Shown here: piece by piece, positions 58,603-64,000 of the stretch
How the letters are laid out: every line of letters starts with the position of its first letter
Numbering within the stretch: position 1 is the stretch's first letter
Notes under the pieces: model-generated
Told to the model about the DNA's origin: nothing
Databases searched by the model: none
What the model saw: the letters and a program-made list of their open reading frames with translations, nothing else
Program-made: the position numbers and the translations under genes
NCBI GenBank assembly: GCA_028874215.1
Contig: JAPPLF010000027.1
Coordinates: 1 to 64,000 of the forward strand
DNA from: Acidobacteriota bacterium
GTDB lineage: Bacteria; Acidobacteriota; UBA6911; RPQK01; JAJDTT01
DNA length: 64,000 bases
Direction of reading: 5' to 3'

Positions 58603-59925
58603 ATGAAAGATTTCGGCGGCTGGGTGTCCCAGGATCGGAAATACGTCTGGCATCCGTTCACCCAGATGCAGACGGCGCCTCCTCCCATCCCCATCGAGCG
58701 CGCCGAAGGGATCTACCTCCATACCCAGGACGGCCGCCGGTTGCTGGACGGCATCTCCTCCTGGTGGGTCAACATCCACGGACACAACCATCCACGTCTC
58801 AACCGTGCGTTGGAGGAACAGGCTTCGCGGCTGGGGCACGTGCTGTTCGCCGGATGCACCCACGAACCGGCGGCACGGTTGGCTTCCGAGCTGGTCCGGC
58901 GCTCACCGGCGGGGTTGTCACGCGTCTTCTTCTCGGACAACGGATCCACCTCGGTGGAGGTGGCGCTGAAGATGTCCTACCAGTATTGGAAGAACCGCGG
59001 CGAGACCCGCGATCTCTTCATCTCTCTGAAACATGCCTACCATGGCGACACCCTGGGTGCCATGGGGGTGGGGGGAGTGGACGCTTTCCACGCCCAGTTC
59101 GCGGACCTCCTGGTGAAGCAGCTCCAGACTCACGCTCCCACCTGCCGGACCTGTCCCGTGGGCCGGACCCGCGCCACGTGTCACATCGAGTGCACCGGCC
59201 GGCTCGAGGACCTCCTGCGGGAGACGGGTCACCGGGTGTCGGCGGTGATCGTGGAGCCCATGGTTCAGGGCGCCGGGGGAATGATCATCTGGCCGGTGGA
59301 GTTCCTGAACCTGGTCCGGGAGCTGACCCGCCGTCACGGAACTCTGCTCATCGCCGACGAGGTCTTCACCGGTTTCGGCCGGACCGGGAAGATGTTCGCC
59401 TGCGAGCATGGACCGGTGACGCCCGACCTCATGTGCCTCTCCAAGGCCCTCACCGGAGGTTATCTCCCCCTGGCCGCCACCCTGGTGGCCGAGCCCCTTT
59501 ACCAGGCGTTTCTGAGCGAGGACCGGGGGCGGGGGTTTCTGCACGGGCATTCCTACACCGCCAATCCCCTGGGATGCGCCGTCGCCCTGGAAAGCCTGGC
59601 CCTTTTCGACGAGGAAGAGCGGCTGGAGCGAGTGGCTCGATTGGCAGAGCTCTTCTCGGAGCGCCTGGCCCGCATCGCCCGGCTGCCTGGAGTGGCGGAG
59701 GTTCGCGGGATCGGAGGGCTGGCGGTGATGGAACTGGAGGCCGAGGGAGAGGCAGGCTATCTCGATTCGCGATCGCCCCGATTGATCCAGACGTTTCTGG
59801 ATAATGGTCTTCTCCTGCGCCCCCTGGGAAATGTTCTCTACTTCCTTCCTCCATATGTCATCGAAGACCGGGAGGTTCACTGGGCGTTCGACGTCATCGA
59901 GGAAGTCCTCGTCTCCATCGCCTGA
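58603..59925 (+). CDS. bioA: adenosylmethionine-8-amino-7-oxononanoate aminotransferase
   Basis: Converts 8-amino-7-oxononanoate to 7,8-diaminononanoate with SAM as amino donor. It begins KYVWHPFTQMQ, a BioA motif, with SSWWVNIHGHNHPRLNRAL, the PLP-contacting DEVFTGFGRTGKMFACEH and CLSKALTGGYLPLAATL with the Schiff-base Lys. At 440 aa it is full length. Third gene of the cluster. Downstream, 59926-60067 separates it from the convergent SurA-like gene. Confidence 0.95.
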   Translation: MKDFGGWVSQDRKYVWHPFTQMQTAPPPIPIERAEGIYLHTQDGRRLLDGISSWWVNIHGHNHPRLNRALEEQASRLGHVLFAGCTHEPAARLASELVRRSPAGLSRVFFSDNGSTSVEVALKMSYQYWKNRGETRDLFISLKHAYHGDTLGAMGVGGVDAFHAQFADLLVKQLQTHAPTCRTCPVGRTRATCHIECTGRLEDLLRETGHRVSAVIVEPMVQGAGGMIIWPVEFLNLVRELTRRHGTLLIADEVFTGFGRTGKMFACEHGPVTPDLMCLSKALTGGYLPLAATLVAEPLYQAFLSEDRGRGFLHGHSYTANPLGCAVALESLALFDEEERLERVARLAELFSERLARIARLPGVAEVRGIGGLAVMELEAEGEAGYLDSRSPRLIQTFLDNGLLLRPLGNVLYFLPPYVIEDREVHWAFDVIEEVLVSIA

Positions 59926-60067
59926 GGGTACTGGTGACCCTACGGCCGGATTCCGCCACCTTGAAGTTGGTTGTGGGATAGGCGGACCAACGGAGTGCCG
60001 CAGTGATGAAAACCTGTGCGAACAGGGGCTACCGCTACGGGGCCGACCCGGTGTGGTGGCCCGGGCT
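59926..60067. other. convergent intergenic region, no feature seen
   Basis: 142 bp between bioA and the SurA-like gene. Only a weak hairpin (GGGT/ACCC at about 59926-59940) is visible; I find no riboswitch, RNA or ORF. Confidence 0.5.
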
Positions 60068-60766
60068 TCAGGGACTCTCCGGATGGTTGGGAGACTGAGG
60101 GGGTTCCCTGAACAGCAGAACCTCGACCACGATTCGCTTCCGGGCTTGAGCCACCCAGCGCTCCAGTTCCTGGTTGGCTTTTCGGCGCCCCACGATTTCC
60201 TGAATCCGGTTCTGCAGCAATTCCAGGGGTGGTGCCGAACCTCCTTTGACGGTTGGAAGGAACGTCTCGCGGTAATAGGCTTCGATTTCCCGGGGCAGAA
60301 CGATTACGAACGCCTGAATGCGAACCTGAACGAACTTCTGAACGGTCAACTGTCGCCGGACCACAGCGCGCAGACTTCCCGGGCTCATCCCCATGGACCG
60401 GAGTTTTTTCTGGAACTTCTCTTCCGACCGGAAGTGCCGCCTGTAGGCCTCGATACGAGTTTCCACCTCTGCCGGCAGGATTTCAGCGCCCGGAGTGTTC
60501 CGTGCCTCCCTGGCAATCATGGTTTCCTCGATCAACTGGTTCAACGCCGCAGAATAAACCAGCTTTCTCCGGGCGGGATCCGACGGCAGAATCTGTCCCC
60601 GGAACTGAATCAGCCAACGTACGTCGGAGAGGGTAATGACTTCGTCTCCCACCAAAGCGGCCACTCTGTCCATGATCTCCGAACGAGCGGGACTCAGGTC
60701 CGCGATGGAGCAGAAGACAGCCAGCCAGGTCACGGTCAGAATTCCATGTCGACTCCGGTGGCGCAT
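60068..60766 (-). CDS. SurA N-terminal-domain-like periplasmic chaperone without a PPIase domain
   Basis: A 232-aa exported protein with signal (ILTVTWLAVFCSIADL) then a SurA N-terminal-like helical domain: EIMDRVAALVGDEVITLSDV, ALNQLIEETMIAREARN, then basic helices (KANQELERWVAQARKRIVVE). The parvulin-type domain of SurA/PpiD (with its Q-x2-H and FA-x4-S marks) is absent. It follows the Omp85 gene by 2 bp, so it is coupled to outer-membrane assembly and probably acts as an outer-membrane-protein chaperone. Confidence 0.78.
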   Translation of the reverse strand: MRHRSRHGILTVTWLAVFCSIADLSPARSEIMDRVAALVGDEVITLSDVRWLIQFRGQILPSDPARRKLVYSAALNQLIEETMIAREARNTPGAEILPAEVETRIEAYRRHFRSEEKFQKKLRSMGMSPGSLRAVVRRQLTVQKFVQVRIQAFVIVLPREIEAYYRETFLPTVKGGSAPPLELLQNRIQEIVGRRKANQELERWVAQARKRIVVEVLLFREPPQSPNHPESP

Positions 60767-60768
60767 GG

Positions 60769-63630
60769 CTAAAACGACGGTCCCAGTATGAAGTGAAAGT
60801 TCCAGTGCTTGAACGCCGTCACGTCCGGTGGACTGGGATTGTAGCCCACATCGAAGCGAATCGGCCCCAAGGGCGTGTTGGCCTGAATCCCCAATCCGAC
60901 GGCGTGCGTAAAGTTGGATGGAAGATCACGAAAGGTACGGAAAACATTGCCCCCGTCGTAAAACAACGCGGCCTCGAAGAAGGCCGCCAGTGGAAACCGG
61001 AGTTCCAGATTTGCGATCAAGAGAGCGTTGCCGCCCAACGGAACGGGTCGCCCGGCCGGGTCAGACTCTCCCCGATGGTTCACGAGCACGATCTCGCCCG
61101 TCTCGGGATCGCGCAAGAGCGGCCCGGCAAGCTCCCGGGGCAAACCCCGCAGGGTGGTTGATCCTCCGGAGAAGAATCGCTCGCTCAAGGGGGCGGGGTT
61201 GGACATTTCATCTGGAGCAGCGAGTCCAAACGCACCGATCCAACCCAGTCTGAGGGAGGAAGCCAGAATCAGATCGGGATGGAGCTTTCGGTAGTACTGG
61301 CCCTGAGCCAGAGCACGGAAAAAGTTTGCGCCCGAACCGATTGCCTTGAGAGAGAGTTTTGTGTCGCCAGTCAAAAGGAAGCCTTCAGTGGCGTTGGTGG
61401 GGTCGTCTCTCGACTCGTTCAGATAGGACAGCGCAAAGCTGGAAAGCCGCAGCCGGTCCTGCTCGCGGAAGAACTGCAGGGGAACGTCCAGATCTTCGGG
61501 AAGCCTGATCCGTACGGCTTCGAAGTTGTAGCGAAAGAACATGGACTCGCGCCGGCTCAACGGTCGTTCGGTCTGGGTCGACAAGATGACACGAGATTCG
61601 TCGAAGGGTTTCCCTCGGGGAGCCCGGATGTCTCCTTCGGTGTCCGTGGTTAGGGCCGCTTCATTGTTGGCCGTCAGGGATGTGACCGTGGGGAGCTTCC
61701 GTCCGAAGAAACGGGACGCGGTGTACGACAAATTGGCGCGTTGTCGTTTGGAACCGGCGCGCAGACCAAGAGCCAGAGTTTCGGCTCTTCCCAGGAAGTT
61801 GCCGTTGCTGATGCCGAGCGTGCCGCGCGGCCCCTCAGACGAGGAATAGCCGCCGCCGTAGGAGAGTGTATATTTCCTTGCCTCCTCCACCGCGACCACC
61901 ACGTTGCGGCGAAGCGGGTCGATGAAGGATGGAATCTCCCGAATCTCCACGCGGCTGAAAACGGCCAAGTCGTACAGATCGCTCTCGGTCGCCAGAATTC
62001 GAGTGAGTGACGCCGGATCTCCGGGCTTTATGGAGATTGCCTCGTGAACTAACCTTTCTTTCGTGCTCAGGTTCCCGGAGAGCACGACCACATCAGTGAA
62101 ATGCCGGGGGCCTTCCTCGATGACAAAGGTGACGTGGGCGGCGGCAACCTCAGGAAACGAGATCTGAAAGCGGCAGTCCACCTGCCGGTAGCCCAGATCT
62201 TCGTACATAGCCAGCAGGTTGGCTCGATCCCGGGTCAGATTCGCAAGGGCGAACGGAGTGCCCGGACGGCCTTGGAGCTGATTCTCCAGAACTCTCCGGC
62301 TCAACTCCTCGTTTCCGACAAACTGAACGTCCCGAATGAAATACCTTGTGCCCTCCCGGATCTCGTAGGTCAGCTTCAGGTTGCGGCCGGGTGGATTCGC
62401 TGCCACCAGTTCGTAGGTGACTTCCACATCCCTGAACCCTCTCTGCCGGTAATAGGCTTCGATGACACGGAGGTCATCCTGGGCCATCCGCTCGGTAAAC
62501 CGCCCGCTGCGAAACATTCCGCCCTTCCTGACGCTGACGATTCCGAGTAGAACTCCGTCTTCCGCGAACTCGTTACCTTCGAAAAGAACGCTGCCGACCC
62601 TGCACCGCGCACCTCTCTCGACCCTGAACAAGATCGCGTTGGAATTGGCGCGGTCTTGTCTCTCCAGCGCTACGTGGGCCAGCAGATACCCGCGGCGCTG
62701 ATAGATTTCCCGGAGTTCCGCCGTGGTGTCGTCCAAGAGGTTTTCCAGCAGTCCCTTCCGGCTGAAGACGGGAAGATCGGCGAGCGTCTGCTGATCCAGA
62801 TCAACACCCTCGAATTCGATCACCGTGCGGTTGCCCGGTTGAATCTGCAGCCGAAGCGATACCGTATTGTCGGTGCGGTCGTACTGCAGTTGCTCACGAA
62901 TCCTTGCTGCCGCGAAACCTTGCCGGGCCAGGTCTTTTTCCACTCGACGAATGATCTGGTCGAGCCGACTCCTGGAGAAGACCGAACCTCTCGCGTTTTC
63001 AAGCTGAACCTGAAACCTTTCCAGGTCCAAAGCTTCGGGGGCTTCAATCTCGACCTGCTTCATCCGAGCCCCCCGGCCGGCCGTGATCCGGAATGCCAGG
63101 TTGATACCTGCCCCGTCATGATCGATCTCAAACTCGGGCTCGACTGCTGCCTGGTGGTACCCGTTCCTCCGGTAGAAACTGCTCACCTTGACAAGGCTTT
63201 CCTCGAAACTCGCATCGGAGTATGGTTCGCCGGGTTTCAAGACCAGTTGCCGGCGGAGTTGCCTCCTGTCGGCTTCGACTTGACCGATGAATCGAATCTG
63301 GTCCATTAGATATTTTCGAATCAGGAAAACCGTGACCGACACTCCGCCGTCGGACGATTTCCGGACGTCGATCTGAACATCGTGAAAGACTCCCGTGGCG
63401 TAGAGTCGGCGCAGAGTCGTTTGAGCCCGGGAACTCGTGTAGGGTTCCTCTTCACGAATCGTGATCAACCTGAACACGTCCGCTTCGGAAATTCTGGTCA
63501 GCCGTCCGTCCGCGTGAATTTCCACGCGGCGGACGGTCTTTCCTTCGAACCGGGAATCGGCACTGGCCTCAGCATACGTGAACGGTAGGAGAAGAAGGCC
63601 GATCATGACCGCGGGTCTGCCGAAGCGCAT
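60769..63630 (-). CDS. Omp85-family outer-membrane assembly protein (BamA/TamA type) with seven POTRA domains
   Basis: A 953-aa protein with signal peptide (FGRPAVMIGLLLLPFTYAEA). I can read seven successive POTRA-like units of about 75-90 residues (about 25-570), each with a beta1 start, e.g. VRRVEIHADGRLTRISEADV, MDQIRFIGQVEADRRQL, CRVGSVLFEGNEFAEDGV and FIRDVQFVGNEELSRRVL. The barrel (about 575-953) begins with TLSYGGGYSSSEGPRGTLG and ends HFILGPSF, with the usual terminal aromatic. The gene lies between a TamB-like gene and the SurA-like gene, which suggests TamA or a combined role. ATG 63630 gives the signal peptide. Confidence 0.93.
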   Translation of the reverse strand: MRFGRPAVMIGLLLLPFTYAEASADSRFEGKTVRRVEIHADGRLTRISEADVFRLITIREEEPYTSSRAQTTLRRLYATGVFHDVQIDVRKSSDGGVSVTVFLIRKYLMDQIRFIGQVEADRRQLRRQLVLKPGEPYSDASFEESLVKVSSFYRRNGYHQAAVEPEFEIDHDGAGINLAFRITAGRGARMKQVEIEAPEALDLERFQVQLENARGSVFSRSRLDQIIRRVEKDLARQGFAAARIREQLQYDRTDNTVSLRLQIQPGNRTVIEFEGVDLDQQTLADLPVFSRKGLLENLLDDTTAELREIYQRRGYLLAHVALERQDRANSNAILFRVERGARCRVGSVLFEGNEFAEDGVLLGIVSVRKGGMFRSGRFTERMAQDDLRVIEAYYRQRGFRDVEVTYELVAANPPGRNLKLTYEIREGTRYFIRDVQFVGNEELSRRVLENQLQGRPGTPFALANLTRDRANLLAMYEDLGYRQVDCRFQISFPEVAAAHVTFVIEEGPRHFTDVVVLSGNLSTKERLVHEAISIKPGDPASLTRILATESDLYDLAVFSRVEIREIPSFIDPLRRNVVVAVEEARKYTLSYGGGYSSSEGPRGTLGISNGNFLGRAETLALGLRAGSKRQRANLSYTASRFFGRKLPTVTSLTANNEAALTTDTEGDIRAPRGKPFDESRVILSTQTERPLSRRESMFFRYNFEAVRIRLPEDLDVPLQFFREQDRLRLSSFALSYLNESRDDPTNATEGFLLTGDTKLSLKAIGSGANFFRALAQGQYYRKLHPDLILASSLRLGWIGAFGLAAPDEMSNPAPLSERFFSGGSTTLRGLPRELAGPLLRDPETGEIVLVNHRGESDPAGRPVPLGGNALLIANLELRFPLAAFFEAALFYDGGNVFRTFRDLPSNFTHAVGLGIQANTPLGPIRFDVGYNPSPPDVTAFKHWNFHFILGPSF

Positions 63631-63784
63631 GACGACAGGCCCCACTGTCCTATGAAAATCCTTGGTCAACTCTCACCCGGAATTCCGCAAATTTGTTCAG
63701 TGAGGAGTAACCAGGAGCTTCCAGGCCCTGTCCCTCCCACCAGTCAGGCCGGCCTTATTCTGGTTTTGACAGGTCCTCTCTCGA

Positions 63785-63803
63785 TCCGGTTGCCAAGACC
63801 GGA
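63785..63803 (-). terminator. possible hairpin after the TamB-like gene
   Basis: TCCGGT (63785-63790) and ACCGGA (63798-63803), 7-nt loop, 19 bp past the stop. There is no T-run, so it may be a weak terminator or simply structure. The rest of 63631-63822 holds no gene I can support. Confidence 0.3.
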
Positions 63804-63822
63804 CTTTCCGGATGAGAACGAG

Positions 63823-64000
63823 TTAAAATCTTTTCTTGAGTTTGAGATCAACCGCGACCGAGCCATCCTGTTCACGGCTTCCAAGGGCAGTGAGCCCCTC
63901 ATTGATTCGAGATTCGAATACGACGGTCTGGCTCTGACTGATGTTACCCAGATCCATGCTGTAGTGCAAGGACAGCCTCCGTCCCAGTTGCTTGCCCAGC
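63823..64000 (-). CDS. C-terminal end of a TamB/DUF490-domain protein (partial)
   Basis: The last 58 residues (from about LGKQLGRRLSLHYSMDLGNI), ending VAVDLKLKKRF, run off the right edge. The short amphipathic strands and final K/R-K-R-F match TamB-type proteins, which form a bridge between inner and outer membranes for envelope biogenesis and lipid transport. The following Omp85 gene supports this. The identification rests on the tail only. Confidence 0.7.
   Translation of the reverse strand, partial: LGKQLGRRLSLHYSMDLGNISQSQTVVFESRINEGLTALGSREQDGSVAVDLKLKKRF

Noticed and set aside
56742-59925. Biotin genes as a transferred island
   Set aside because: Base composition and spacing match the neighbours, and tRNA-Cys next door shows no repeated end. 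Lack of bioB nearby is common.
59926-60067. Possible riboswitch between bioA and the SurA-like gene
   Set aside because: The region lies downstream of both genes, and I found no B12-box, SAM or thiamine core.

Overview
The window is GC-rich, densely coded DNA from a Gram-negative bacterium. An outer membrane is implied by a BamA/TamA-type barrel, a TamB-like tail, a TolC homologue and an RND efflux pump. Several features point to the Acidobacteriota: a VWFA-domain protein of the type named after Acidobacteria, secreted FG-GAP/VCBS and CarboxypepD_reg-like proteins, ankyrin proteins, Tat-exported TIM-barrel and amidohydrolase proteins, and a long Bat-type von Willebrand A operon. That assignment is an inference; there is no rRNA or other marker gene.

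Layout. 0.1-3.1 kb: FGGY sugar kinase and 6-phosphogluconate dehydrogenase (gnd), followed by a diverged second copy of the gnd 3' end with a small insert between the copies. 3.9-4.9 kb: remains of a nucleotidyltransferase/HEPN-type pair and an orphan antitoxin-like ORF behind a large operator palindrome. 4.9-18.1 kb: copper/heavy-metal resistance island. A leftward operon (TolC, CusB, CusA, a duplicated periplasmic protein, a NosL-like Cys-rich membrane protein, a Tat TIM-barrel protein) faces a rightward operon (sigma-54 response regulator, histidine kinase, CopA-type ATPase). 18.1-21.0 kb: TPM, pseudo-nucleotidyltransferase and LemA, with trmI convergent and overlapping lemA. 21.2-24.2 kb: beta-propeller/M28/PDZ peptidase with a clear terminator. 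24.8-28.4 kb: tRNA-Asp, MFS transporter, ornithine cyclodeaminase-like protein and aminotransferase. 28.4-31.1 kb: large ankyrin protein whose last 56 bp recur exactly beyond a MazE/MazF-type module. 31.1-36.2 kb: c-heme protein, divergent Nramp relative, RraA-family protein, second Tat TIM-barrel protein. 36.4-46.0 kb: MoxR-DUF58-Bat operon of ten genes ending in an ankyrin protein. 46-56.5 kb: sulfatase, VWFA protein, phosphatase-like protein, FG-GAP protein, VapBC-type pair, amidohydrolase, CarboxypepD_reg-like protein. 56.5-59.9 kb: tRNA-Cys and bioF-bioD-bioA. 60.1-64.0 kb: leftward TamB tail, seven-POTRA Omp85 protein and SurA-like protein without a parvulin domain.

How the genes work together. 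The two metal operons probably form one system: CopA moves the ion into the periplasm, CusCBA exports it across the outer membrane, and the two-component system senses it. The Bat operon is a chaperone/vWA envelope system. The 60-64 kb genes handle outer-membrane protein assembly. The most unusual signals are (i) two cases where a gene's 3' end is duplicated around a small cargo, (ii) three toxin-antitoxin-like loci whose operator dyads enclose or abut the -10 region, two of them reaching the start codon, and (iii) an internally duplicated HxH/CEG protein in the metal-efflux operon.
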